The translations under genes were made by a program, and so were the position numbers. Shown one piece after another: positions 1 to 10,742 of a stretch of DNA of 64,000 nt. Within the stretch, counting starts at the first letter, position 1, and each line of letters opens with the position of its first letter. The notes below the pieces were generated by a model that searched no databases, was not told the DNA's origin, and saw only the letters and a list, made by a program, of their open reading frames with translations. This DNA comes from Phellopilus nigrolimitatus (lineage: Eukaryota > Basidiomycota > Agaricomycetes > Hymenochaetales > Hymenochaetaceae), in NCBI GenBank assembly GCA_021029095.1, contig JAJOHG010000004.1:558001-622000 (forward strand). Direction: 5' to 3'.

Positions 1-365
1 GAACATTAACCCAGGGGCGGGAGACAGACAGACAGCAGATGCGGACAAGAGTAAAGGCGTTGTTGATGGTATGCACCGAACCTGGCGTTGGGTGGCGGAT
101 ATGGCGGGCGGTATGGTAGCGAAAATAAGTGGTGGTGGCTGTATGGCGGAGAAAGAAAGATACAACGAAAGCCGGGCGCGTCGGCAATAATAATCATACA
201 AGTCTGGCGTCCACGGGTCCGCGGCGCGCATTAGAAAACTTTCTTTACGCAAGCGATGTGACGTGCGTATGAGGATGCGAAGTGCGTGTGTCGTGCGCCC
301 ACGCGAAAAGCGTTCTCGGGATTTGGATAATGATAGCAGCGCACGCTGCGCGTTTTGGGCGGCCT

Positions 366-1208
366 TCAGTTGAAGCCGTCGAAGTGGCCCTTGAGGATGC
401 GCTCGCCCATCGGGCTCGGCGCGCGGCGCGGGCGGGCGCCCTCGGCGCCGGGCACGCCGAGGGTCGACGAGCGCCGCTGGCCGCGCACGGGGGTCGGTGA
501 GCCCGGGGACGGTGCCGCGCGGGGCGGCGAGGCGGCGCGCACGGGGGCCGGGGCCGCGGGCGGCGCGGGGATCTGGGGCTGTCCGCGTGCGTGCAACAAT
601 AAGCCTGTCTGAAAATAGTGCTGATAGAGTGGTGTGGAACTCACGCGGACGAGCGCGCTGCCGAGGCTGAGGCGGCGCAGGAGGCCCGCGCCGCGCTCGT
701 GCTGGCCGGGCGTGGGCGGCGCGGGCGCGGGCGCGGCGGGGAAGCGGGGCGCGGCGGGGGCCCAGGCGGCGGCGGCGCTCATGCGGCGGGCGTGCCGCAC
801 GACGGCGGGCTCGGGCTCGCCCTCGTCGCCCTCGTCGATGGGCGGCTCCTGGGGCTTCGGCGGCCGGGCGGCGAAGCCGCGGCCGAGGGAGCCGAAGCCG
901 GAGGTCGGGCTCTGCGGCACGGTGTTATTGCTGCTGGCGTTGCTGGTGGTGTTGTTCTTGGGCGGGGCGGCGAAGAAGAAGGAGAGGATGGGGGAGGTGG
1001 ACGGGGAGACGGCGCGCTCGGCGGTGGCGATGCGCGGGGGCGGGACGGAGGAGGTGGGGGTCTGCGGGGAGGGCGAGCTCGCTTCGTCGTCGGATGAGGA
1101 AGAGCCGGAGGAGGAGGGCGAGCGCGCGCGGGCGTGGGCGTGCGAGTGCGGGTTTGGGTTTGAGGGGATGGAGATGGGGCGGGAGTGCTTTATTTTGTTG
1201 TCAGACAT
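366..1208 (-). CDS. Ser/Pro-rich protein of unknown function
   Basis: Two exons (1208-645 and 578-366) encode about 258 aa. The 66 bp intron (579-644) has a GTGAGT donor and a CAG acceptor and is an exact number of codons, so the unspliced frame is also open. The N-terminal half is a low-complexity Ser/Pro stretch with an acidic Ser-Asp-Asp-Glu patch. Arg-Arg-x-Ser sites (RRMS, RRLS and RRSS) look like basophilic kinase targets. The C-terminus, GERILKGHFDGFN, is compact and looks like a conserved tail. No enzymatic domain, signal peptide or membrane helix is visible. I do not recognise the family; a disordered, phosphorylated regulatory protein is an inference only. The ATG at 1208 is chosen because stop codons and a low-GC leader lie upstream. 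Confidence 0.72.
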   Translation of the reverse strand: MSDNKIKHSRPISIPSNPNPHSHAHARARSPSSSGSSSSDDEASSPSPQTPTSSVPPPRIATAERAVSPSTSPILSFFFAAPPKNNTTSNASSNNTVPQSPTSGFGSLGRGFAARPPKPQEPPIDEGDEGEPEPAVVRHARRMSAAAAWAPAAPRFPAAPAPAPPTPGQHERGAGLLRRLSLGSALVRVSSTPLYQHYFQTGLLLHARGQPQIPAPPAAPAPVRAASPPRAAPSPGSPTPVRGQRRSSTLGVPGAEGARPRRAPSPMGERILKGHFDGFN

Positions 1209-2066
1209 TATTTCGTAGTTTATTTTGAATGGAATGTAGATGCGATGGGAGGAGAGACAGAGGGAGGGAGAGAGTAGCAGAGAGAGCGTTTATATGCCTC
1301 TGGGACGGGAAGCACAGCCGCCGCTGGCATTGAGTCGTGGTTTTGGATCTCAGCTGCTCTTCAGTCGCTAACGCTTCTCCGTAAGTCACCTGGCTCCATC
1401 TCCCACGTAATAACAACCTTATTTCCCCGCAGCTTGCCCCTTCCGGTATCTGCACTTCCGCAACCGGCATCCCGGGTTTCCCTGCTTACATGTACATGTA
1501 CATGTATGTATATTTCCCCGCCTTTTGCTTAGCGCACACGAGCGACACCACCACGTACTCCACTTGCCCACTTGCGCCGCTGCTGGCGCCAGGACGCGTC
1601 CGTCCGCGGCGCCCGCCTCGCCCTCGCCTCTCCGAAGCGCAGCCGCGCGATCCCCTCGGCGAAGGCTCTCTAGCCCTTCATTGCAGTCATCTTCTCGCCT
1701 TCTCTCGCACGTCCAAAGCGGGCCCGTTGACGCTTGCTATGACGCTCGCCTGCTCCAGCCTCGCCAGGCCGGTTGCCATTCCACAACAACGCCCTGCATA
1801 TGTACGTGCCGCATCAGACCCTTTATTCACGCGTATGCTTCGCAGAGCGGGCTAGAGCGCTTCGCTCCGACCGTCGGCGCCCCGCCGAGCCCTCCGTTAC
1901 ATTTCTGCACGCTCGGGTTACGAGGCTATTGTCCCCGTCCGTCGCCAGACACACACTCATCCGACAATCGCCGCTTCTCACAATGCGCTCTCTCTTCCGT
2001 CACCTCGCCCTTCTGCACTCGTCAAACGGCCGTGCAAGATCCCCAACGGACGGCCCCGTTCCGCTC
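1209..2066. other. Intergenic region, no gene seen
   Basis: This is the upstream region of the minus-strand Ser/Pro-rich gene, followed by GC-rich sequence with only short incoherent frames. A small ACATGT/TACATG microsatellite lies at about 1486-1512. I see no convincing exon chain. Confidence 0.5.
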
Positions 2067-3350
2067 CTAGAAGGGCTTCTCGGGATCGGGGCGATCGACG
2101 TGAGCCCCCCTGCTACCCGCACACCTGACCACGGCGAGGAACGTACAGTACATGTAAATCATGCAATCAATTCCAAAATGCCTGAATGCCTGCGTCAGCT
2201 GCACCTCGGCAGGCGTCTCCGAGAGCCTCTTCTGAGTCACACTCCCGAGACAGGCTCCGTCCTGACAGCCTCGGCCTCGGCCACACAGTGCCGCTCTGCC
2301 CCCGCACAATGTCTCACCTCACCGTGGACCTTCTGCTCCCGAGGGCGCGCCCTCGATCAGGCCTCAGGCCCCGCTGCGCTGCGCTGTCTTCCTGCGAACC
2401 GCCACGGCACTCCGGTAGACCCCCGTTAGTCACGCCAGCTCGAAGTATCTTTAGCATTTTACCAGTTCTCGCCTGACTTTTCGAGCGGCTATTTTTGGGA
2501 TTCTGACGCAGCCAAGATCTTTCTCAGATGGAGATGGAGATGGACGCTGGAGATGGAGACTACTTTAGCCCCTTACCCCCTACCACCCATACCATACCAG
2601 TGCTACGTGCCGGTGAGTGTCTCAACGAGGAGTCTAGACGTCGTCGAGGCAGCCTAGACTATTCTGTACTAATACGGGCTCGACGATTGCGTCTCCGTCT
2701 CTTATCGCGACTCATCGGCGAACGGGCATTCTGATGAGCTCGCAGGCCAGCGTCATCGCTGAATCGAGACACCCTTTCTTCCGCTCGTCTTCACCCTGGG
2801 TCTGCCCAGAGCAGGCCCAGCATCTGCCGCATCGCGCTTCCTTTTCATGACAGACCGACCGCGCTGCCCTGTTCGTCGGCGTGTCCCACCATCCGTCCCT
2901 ATCCTCTCCCTGTCGATTGCCGTGTCGCTCATGTCCTTCGCTCATGCACATCGAGTAGATGCAAAGCGCTGCTGCTCGATCCATCTGCACACACCACACT
3001 CTCCTGCCTCACAGCACAGAACAGCGAGGCGAGTGCTCTCACACTCTCTGGACTTGCATGTCTGGCTGTGTGTGAAATCTGAAGTTTGTGGCCTGTGCAG
3101 TGTATATCAGCGCACGCAGCATATGCCGGTTATTCGACGCTGTCTCCTACTACATATATCATTGTCGATTCGAATTATATAGCTTCCTGTACGATCTGTG
3201 ATCCACAAGGTTATTATTATGACGATTGTTCTGTTTCGAGTACGTGCGTGGCTTGAGGGTCTTCCCACTCTCTGGCTGCGCACAAAATCGATGTCCTTAC
3301 GAGCCTTTCGAGCCTTTCAAGAAAATCTGCTATTCAGTTTGGGCCGTAAA
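2067..3350. repeat. Dispersed repeat family R, copy 1
   Basis: This stretch matches 10743-11880 over its whole length by eye, and parts of 12090-13240 and 22975-23740. Landmarks are a GGGGCGATCGACG start, a GGAACGTACA block, a long TCTAGACGTC-type GC-rich body, and an AT-rich right part containing AATTATATAGCTTCCTGT. No long frame is conserved between copies, so it looks noncoding. Near the right end (about 3320-3345) is a short remnant resembling the partner-gene core. No clear terminal inverted repeat or target duplication was found, so the element class is unknown. Confidence 0.7.
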
Positions 3351-3600
3351 ATATATACAACTCAATCAGGGATACGCCTTCGCTAGTCACGCTGGCCAAC
3401 GAAAGTTGTATGCTACCAAATCGGACATGTAACAAACAATTCATGATAGTACAGACAGCCATTCTCTAACCAGTGTCAATATACAAGAAAAACCCCAATA
3501 CTCTATTCGGGACAGACGACTGAAGCGGGTCCGCTAAACAAAGAAATTAGCACATGCGACTTAAAGATAAATTTCAAGCAACGAGAGGAGTTTGATGCGC

Positions 3601-6600
3601 TCACTGTTTCGTCTTGCCCTGAGAATGCGACTGGTTAATCATCGTATTGAAGGTAAAAGGGACACATACATCCGCTTCCCATTTTATCCTAGCCTCCAGC
3701 TCCGTTGTGCCAAACTTCAGCTCTATGTCGAACTTTGCCTGCGGGAATGCGTCGGGTGCCCTATTACGGACAAGCAACTCGAATACCGAATAATTCGAAG
3801 ATTGTTCGGTGCACACATCAGAGAGATCAGCCTCGATCTCGCACAAGGTTCGGAACTTATCTATTGCAATCGCACAAGGCTCGTGAGTTGTCTTCATACG
3901 AAGTCCGTTAGTCAGGCTTACGCTTGTTCTCTTCAAACCATGTTGGAACCGGCAAATCACCATCGTAAACGAGTATTTCAACCGTAAATCGCTCGGCCAT
4001 AAATCTGGAAAAGAGCTCATTTAGAAAGGACATCTTGAAAGTTTTCGCTTCTTCAATTCTCGTGCCCTGGAAATTGCAGATTTGGTATGGTATACTATTA
4101 TATTGAACTCGTGTACATAAAGACTCGCAACACTCACCTTCTCAACAATGCAGTCGAATACAGGGCCAATACATGGGACACCTTTCCTGGTTTGAATAAG
4201 GTCGCTATGCTGTATGTGGTCGGAAAGTGAAGAATTGAATGGAATAAGACGGGTAATCCCATAAGATGCTGGGCAAACTCTTGAAGCAACCGGATTGTCC
4301 AGAAAATGCAAGACAGCTCCGTCAGCGACAGCTTTCGTTCTATTATCATCCATCACTTTCCTAAAGCCTCAAGCATAAAATCTTAATGCTCACAAGTTAG
4401 TGTCTGGTCGCTGAATGCTGACACCTTCGTGCTCGAGAGAATCGTTCAGCCGCTTCAGAAGATACGGACTCGACGCAAAGCCGCCCACTAGCCAAACGGG
4501 CTTCCAGGTTTAAGATCGTCAGGGTGCTTGGCAGAGAACGAAAATAGTGGGCTACGCACAATGGTTTCATTTTTTCTGCGTATTACTGTTACTTGACTTC
4601 GGATTGAGTCAAGTGCCTCCGTCACGGACATTGAGAAGCATTCTGATAACTCATCACTATCATAAAAGATTGATATCATCTGTGCAGCAGCCAGTGCAGT
4701 TTGCTCACCGGTTTAGCCGAAGAAATCCATTCCGAATGCCTAGGTTGTCGTCCCTTACTCGTCTATCACCAACTCTAAACAACTCATACTCAGAATCTCC
4801 AGCGAACTTCCTTTTAGTTTTCTTCTCAAATTCATCATTGATCAAACCTTCTAGAACATCATCGTCGTCGTAGACAGAGTTCTGTAATTTTTCTGGGGAT
4901 AATTAGTTAGCTGTCTTCTAACATTCGTACTTTTTAATTGTCATACTCTCGAGTAGTTTTAAGCCATTTCTGTCTACAAATATGGAGCCCGCGAACCGGC
5001 CTTCAGAGCAAAAGCGAAAAAGTTAATGGTATTTTTAAGCGCGGAATGTGAAGCTCACAATCAGGCGGTGCACATTGCTGGAGCTCCACTGGGTATGATT
5101 TTGATACCTCGTAACTACTAATATCCAAGGTCGCTCCTCCCGCAACTGCAATGATAAACCGAAAGCCAACCTGTTTGGTTATGTCTGGTATTTGATTAGA
5201 CATCCAATTAGCACCCATGCGTGCTCCTACTCCAGACGAGCGAGACTAAGCCCACCTAACAGACAAGCCAAGGCACTGGCTTCTCCTTCAGTGACGAATT
5301 TCACCCGCATTCGACCCTCAACGGTATCAGGAACCAGTCCGCCTAGAATTGCACTGTTGCGGTAGCGCTGCTGCTCTCGTCCAGTCCATCCATTAGGATG
5401 ACCCAGAACGAAAATTGCACGGTCTTCAATTTGGCTCCAAAGATCTGCTCCGTCCGCATGGACCATCTGTATGTACCTAGCGGTCTCGACAAGGAGATAG
5501 TGTAAAAAATCGCCCATGACCTCCTCAGCAGATTTTCCTGGAGGTAAATCTCCAATATCTAGGCCGTTTGTTTTTAATGGCATACCCCTCGGTCGAAGAT
5601 GCATTTTGAAGCTGAAGAATGCGTTAACAGAACATGACAGGGTTGAATACAGGATTAATCTCACCGCCGAGACTTAAACCATCCATGGTCTTCTGCGTCT
5701 TCGAGGACAGAATCTACGGTAGTCAAAGGGCCAATAGCTTTGATTGCCAGTTTATCATCGTAGAAAATAACAGACGGGATCTTGTGGGCACCCGTAGAAC
5801 TACCAGAAAATCTTTGCCCAGATACCCGACGTCAGATGCGTTCATAACTTCGAGATATGTAATAGATTATATCAATCATACCTTGTAACGGGCAGCACAT
5901 CTGGCACTTGCCCAGGTCGTAGGATGGCGTAAGAGACGCCGCTGAAGGTTGTTCCAACGTCAATACCGATCACAATACCTAACTGTATACCCTTATACGA
6001 TTGGCGAATATTTGCTGAAGACATGGGGTGAAATGCAAGAGCTGCAGGCTGGCCAACAACAGCTTCTTGGGGTTGGCCGAGCGGCGAAGAGTCATTCGAA
6101 GTTGGTGTGAGCAGCTGTTGACCTGTTTTCATCCCAGCACTATCAATGGATGATCCTGCCGTAGAGTCGTCAAGATGCTCCTTGGTGTTATTCCCTTTCA
6201 GTTCTGGCGAAAGGGAACTCCTGGTGGTCTGGACCACGGGTTCGGAATTGATACGAAGTTGCTCTTCACCGCTCGGTTCTCCGTGGAGAGGGGTGTCGTC
6301 CTTCTTCTCTGAGCCGACTTCGCGGCTTTCCTCGATATTAGGCTTGACCACTATCGAGGAGCCATCTTTGGGCGAAAGTTCGACACAATTCTTTCTCGCC
6401 GAATTACCGTCAAGACTTCCTTCGACGCTAGGCCCTTCTGCCAACGTCTCTTCCACACAAGGAAGGACACCGTCAGTCTGGGCCAGTGGGCTGTCGCAAA
6501 ATGTCCCTTCTGCTCCGTGTCCGACCACTTCCGCCTGACGCCCCTCGATGGTATCCTACATATGTGTCGTGTGAGTTCCTTGAAACAAAGAAGCTGCAAC

Positions 6601-6959
6601 GTATCTGGTCTGTTCTGTGATCTACTCACGTTGGGCTGTTGGCTTTCTCTGATATCTCTAGGCTCTGGTTCCGCGCTTTTTCCGCCTTTCTTGCAAATGC
6701 GTGCTAGTTTGAGCCACGCCCACTTAACGCACGCTAGTATGGGCCGTATGAGCCGCACCAGCCACTTAGAGCGTGCTAGTATGGGCCACATCCACTTACT
6801 AGAGTGCGCTGGTATGGGCTGTATGAGCCATACCAGGCACTTAAAGCGCTCTAATATGTGCCACACCAGGTAAGAGCATGATAACCACACTAGCACGAGC
6901 CACACCAGCCAGGCAGTCCATAACCAGCGCAAGAGGAGCAACGCTACTTTAGGTAGCAT
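3601..6959 (-). CDS. Chimeric gene: partner N-terminus fused in frame to Hsp70-like ATPase (locus A)
   Basis: Two parts are joined. Exon 1 (6959-6630) encodes a Trp/Leu-rich hydrophobic segment starting MLPKVALLLLRW. A 74 bp intron follows, then exon 2 from 6555, an acidic disordered region. Both belong to the partner family, as the D locus shows on the plus strand. Exon 2 runs without a stop into the Hsp70 start (former ATG at 6024) and its phosphate-1 motif GIDVGTTFSGVSYA. Further Hsp70 exons carry HPNGWTG, FVTEGEASALAC, the phosphate-2 region and adenosine motif LVGGFASSPYL, ending near 3601. The architecture is that of HSPA12-like actin-fold ATPases, which lack a canonical Hsp70 substrate domain. 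In phosphate-2 the expected Asp is Val (codon 5144-5146) and a Gly is Ala, so ATPase activity is doubtful. The 3' exons near 3900 have an uncertain frame. It may be a new fusion gene or a decaying copy. Confidence 0.62.
6700..6925. repeat. Imperfect coding tandem repeat, Trp-rich (locus A)
   Basis: Units of roughly 30-45 bp share CACTTA...GCTAGTATGGGCC and GTATGAGCC(A/G)CACCAG blocks. Read on the minus strand they encode the Trp/Leu/Ile-rich exon 1 of the partner family. The same repeat lies on the plus strand at about 19080-19222 plus 20016-20110, where a MITE splits it. Confidence 0.7.
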
Positions 6960-7288
6960 TTCTGTTGGATACTTTCCAAGTAGCAAAAACGAGCTCAGTT
7001 GTTATTGCAATGTCTGGAAAAAAGCTGAAGTACGCTACCTTTGGGGAATCCGTGAAGAACATTTGTCGAAAGCTGGTTCTTACAAGCGAGTTCTTCATGC
7101 CCTAACCACGCCTTTCATGCGTTCTGCGTGCGGCCTCGTGGAGGAAGCCGCGGTGTATTAGGTTTTCGAAGAGGATGCTTTGAACTCTCGGCTTAGAAGC
7201 GACATCACATACAAACAGTCGGCCGACCAGTACCCTTTCCATCTTGTCTGTCTGCAGTCTTCATGCATGAAAGTTTATATTAAAAGCG

Positions 7289-7366
7289 TGCCCTTCGATC
7301 TCTTCGACTTACAGCATATTAGGTTTTCGAAGGGGATGCCTCGAGGTTCTAAGACTTATCAGCGAC
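7289..7366 (-). promoter_or_regulatory. Conserved Hsp70-upstream block, inverted copy
   Basis: In reverse complement this matches 13640-13740 and 32200-32290, which lie just upstream of the Hsp70-like start codons at loci D and C. Shared landmarks are AAGTCTTAGAACCTCGAGG, CCTTCGAAA and AAGTCGAAGAG. Its position between divergent genes suggests promoter sequence. The inversion has moved it away from the Hsp70 of locus A. Confidence 0.45.
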
Positions 7367-7380
7367 CGTCACATAGCTAG

Positions 7381-8510
7381 TGGAACACGAGGCAATCTGG
7401 AGTGCAGCACGCCGCAATTGAATACCTGTAAACCTCCTAGCGAAGGGATTAGCCGAGTACAACGCAAAAGGTCAGGAAAGAGGCCCGCAGATACTCTCGA
7501 TGACGGCAGAGAAGCAGACTCTTCGGTGTTAGAAAAGAGGCCTTCACTGCGTCCAAGAAGCCAGGCCCACGGACGCGGCGGGAAGCGAGCCACATTGGAT
7601 CCTGAAAATCCAAAGGAAGAATGCGCAACTGCGGGAGCCCAAGATATGGCGGAAAATGCACAGCACTACGGCGGAAGCGCGAAAACGCAGACAGCAATCT
7701 TTTTTACGCAACCATCCAGCCAGCCAAGCTCCATAGAGGAAGGTATTTCCCGCAGATTTTTCCTCGACAGAACGAACAAGTGTTCTGTGGAAGAAGTCGT
7801 CAACTTATGCGTGGCGCTGAACAGGTGCATAGACACGCTCGTGCTCAACGTGTTAGATGAATGGGATAAGGTACCAGTTAAGGATGATGCGCCCGTCGGC
7901 TTCGACGTGCCAACCATTATCGTTGCCGGTCGGGATATTCCACTCGAGTTGAACATCGCAAACTTAGTGAGGAAAGCGCTGGGAAAGGGACTTTACAGAT
8001 CGATTACAGGACTCAAACCAGAAGACTCGGAGCTGGAGGCTTACGTTCATGACGCCTTGCAAGTCTGGGCAACCTTTTGCATCCACTTGGCTATGAAACC
8101 TCTCCTTTTCGGATTCAAGGTGCGGACTATGAGCGATGTAAAAGAGGCGTTCCACCAAATGGTGAAGCACGGTCAGTTTTTTTCTTTGATAAAAAAAGTC
8201 TTCCACTCATATGGAAAAAAGAATTCTGTGACAGAAACCGACAATGCCCAAACTTGGAAGACAATCTGGGCGGATAATACATCGCCGACGGCGGCTCGCA
8301 ACCTCAAGTCAGAAACTTCGTTTCAGATATTTCCTCTCTATCCAATTCGACTTCTAAAAATTCTGATGAGTATTGTCTTCTGGAAGAAACATACCAACAG
8401 ATCCTCCGGTGCTGTGAGTTTTCATTGCAAAGATCTTTATAATAGGAAGTGACCGGAGTGCACACAGACAACGGATCGCAGGCAATTGCTTTGCACTGGA
8501 GAGCGTTGTT
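7381..8510 (+). pseudogene. Partner-family gene, 5'-truncated copy A1
   Basis: This is the remainder of the locus A partner after the inversion removed its promoter, exon 1 and the start of exon 2. The first exon part (7381 to about 8171) matches the D copy closely and contains the family core: FFLDRTNKCSVEEVVNL, then LNVLDEWDKV, then DALQVWATFCIHLAMKPLLF. It has no plausible ATG before 7646. The next exon (about 8227-8440) has lost one base relative to D near 8300, shifting the frame before its LLEETYQQIL segment. The last exon starts at about 8469 with SQAIALHWRALLHS and then jumps into a different paralogue at about 8510. I read it as a broken gene. Confidence 0.7.
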
Positions 8511-10056
8511 GCATAGCCATCCTTTAAGCAATTCACCCACTGCGACATCTGCCCGCTCACATTCGGACTCTAGTCCCTCTCTTGCCCTCGGTGTTTCCGC
8601 ATCTCCATCGCCGCCGTCATCCCCAAACGCCTTCAATGGATGGCCTAGTCTAGACACTGTTATTTCGAAGTCGCATATAGACGGCGCACAAGTTCTTAGG
8701 AGCGTGAAGCGTTATAGTCCTCTCGGTTTCATAGCGAAAGTTCTCCCCAGCGAGCAGCCTACTGCTCAGTTGCATCCTAAAGGCGAGGAAGGCGAGGAGA
8801 TTTTACGCCTGGTTTTCCTGGACAAGGCAAACAAATGCTCCGAAGCAGAAGTCATTGATCTGTGCACAGCGTTGAACGGGCACATCGACAACCTCGTGGT
8901 CGATGTGCAGGACGAGTGGGACAAGATGCAGGACAAGGCGTGCAAGCGCGACGAGCCCAGACATACCCTCGGCGTGTTTCCGAGCGTCGTGTCGAGGAAT
9001 GATGTCTTACTTAGCGACAAAGGCATTGCGGAGCTGGTGAGAGCGGCGCTGGGAAGCGAAATCTACGAAACTCTTACGAACCCCGCGACGGAAGCCCCAG
9101 ATATTGATGCTGTCGTGCAGGATGCTTTGCAAGCTTGGGCGACATTTTGTGTGTACTTGGCCATAACACCTTTACTTTTTGGTTTCAAGTTGCGGACTCA
9201 AAAAGACGTGGAAGAAGCTATCCGCCGGATGAAAATCCATGGTCAGATTGACGAAGCACGTTTTTATCAGAAAAGCCACTAACCGAATCATTTGTCGCAG
9301 AACCCGAAATCGCTAAAGTCTGGAATAGACTGAGAAAGAAAAATATTCCGGCAACGAAATATGATCCTTCTCGGATTCGTGACTTTGACAAGTATATCTT
9401 CTGTCTGCCAAATACGACCCCCAAAGATTTTGATAGCTATCGTCATCTGGAGGAAACATATCAAAAAATGCTTTGTCGTAAGTTTTATTTGTTAACGCCC
9501 CAATGGAAAATAACGGGGAGCATACACAGATGAAGAATCACAGGCGGTCGCCTTACACTGGAGAGCATTGTTGCATACTTACGATCGGAAACTCGGTTCC
9601 TTCAACGTAGCCTTCAAGCAGACCCAGGAAGTCCTCTGCGAAGGACTCCTTGAAGTATTCGCTCTAGCCGGGAGAAATCCGCCGCTTCCGTTCCTTGACA
9701 ACATTCGCGCCCTGACGGCAAAAAACAGAGTAATCGAAGAAGCGTCTCAGTTGGCAGAAACTATTGTGACAGGCTGTTTTGGGGCGAATGTTGAAGTCTT
9801 CGTTGTCGACCCCGGAAGTCCGTATGACAGAGAATCGATGATGCTCAACGATCAGGATCATACAGCTGAAGCCGTTGTCATCAAATGCACGATAGGTCTG
9901 GGATTGCGCGAGATCGTGCCAAGGACTGGGGTCTTGGAGACAGAGAGGCCAAAACGAGTGCTGTTGAAGACCAATGTTCTATCATCTGCTTGTCCGGTTT
10001 TCGAACAAGAGGAGACTTCTGCAGTCGTTAGCTCTTCTGTTGCCCCGTTTCAGTGA
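8511..10056 (+). CDS. Partner-family gene, C-type copy A2 (5' end lost)
   Basis: The exons are 8511-9241, 9301-9477 and 9530-10056. They encode a Ser/Pro-rich linker, a core beginning about LRLVFLDKANKCSEAEV, then DEWDKMQDKA, DALQAWATFCVYLAITPLLF and RTQKDVEEAIRRM. The middle exon starts EPEIAKVWNRLRKKN. The last exon carries SQAVALHWRALLHTYDRK and ends ...SSVAPFQ. It is nearly identical to the C copy (32520-39272) from the linker onward. Its own 5' part is missing; the sequence instead continues in frame from copy A1, so a protein with two consecutive cores is conceivable. Function is unknown. The E-x-Q-A-V-A-x-x-W-R-A-L motif resembles one I recall in uncharacterised mushroom proteins. Confidence 0.6.
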
Positions 10057-10742
10057 CATTGTCATGTTTCCATATTGGGTAGTTCATGCGTTTTGAGAGA
10101 GCAGTTTATGTAATGAAGACGAGGAAATACCAGAGATATACGAAATATGGTAAGGTACAAAATACTGTCAAGTACAGGTGGGTGTACAGTGCATAAAGCC
10201 ATAAAGCATCAACTGGCTGAGGGCCGGAATTTTGCGAATTTCGAATTTCTTTTTTAGTTTCGCTGATAGAAGTAAGCAAAATACGCAATCTCTCGCAATT
10301 TCCGATTTTTTCACAATGTTTCAAATTTTTCTGAGAAAAAAATAAGTTAAATAATAAATAACAGCAAATCACGTGTTATATCTGTTTGTCAAGGAGTCCG
10401 CAACTTTACCCTGGAATATTTCTACTCTCCTATGAATAAATGTGCAAGAAGAAATGTCAAATAGTGACTGGCTAATGCGAAGTGGTCATCCGATATTGCC
10501 GGACTTAAATTAGATTTGGGCGCTTATCTTATATAATAACCTATATTAGGCAACTTGAAACACATTTTAATCATTATTATTATTTGTTTCAAATTTTCAG
10601 TGGTCAAAAAAGAAAACGTCGACAATTGAGAAATCTACGATACAAGATCTGTAGACACGCATGGCCTCTAACCAATGCGTATAAATAGATAGGCCATAGA
10701 TAATTGTGGCATATGTAGATAGAAAAGTAATTCGGACCTGCC
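10057..10742. other. AT-rich intergenic region, no gene seen
   Basis: The first about 60 bp match the 3' flank of the C partner (39280-39360), so this is the downstream part of the duplicated locus. The rest is AT-rich with scattered stop codons and no recognisable element. Confidence 0.5.

Larger units (their letters stand above)
6058..7380. other. 1.3 kb inversion relative to paralogous loci
   Basis: At locus D the partner gene reads continuously through ...GAAGCTGTTGGAACACGAGG. Here the left half of that junction is on the minus strand at about 6058 and the right half on the plus strand from 7381. Likewise the Hsp70 upstream sequence that follows the start codon at locus C (32200-32290) is found inverted at about 7290-7366. 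Both breakpoints are therefore fixed to within a few bases. The inverted piece holds the intergenic promoter, partner exon 1 and the first part of partner exon 2. Confidence 0.85.

Noticed and set aside
634..1218. Plus-strand frames over the Ser/Pro-rich gene (up to 194 codons)
   Set aside because: Antisense shadows of a GC-rich gene. The minus-strand frame has a coherent intron and the better composition.
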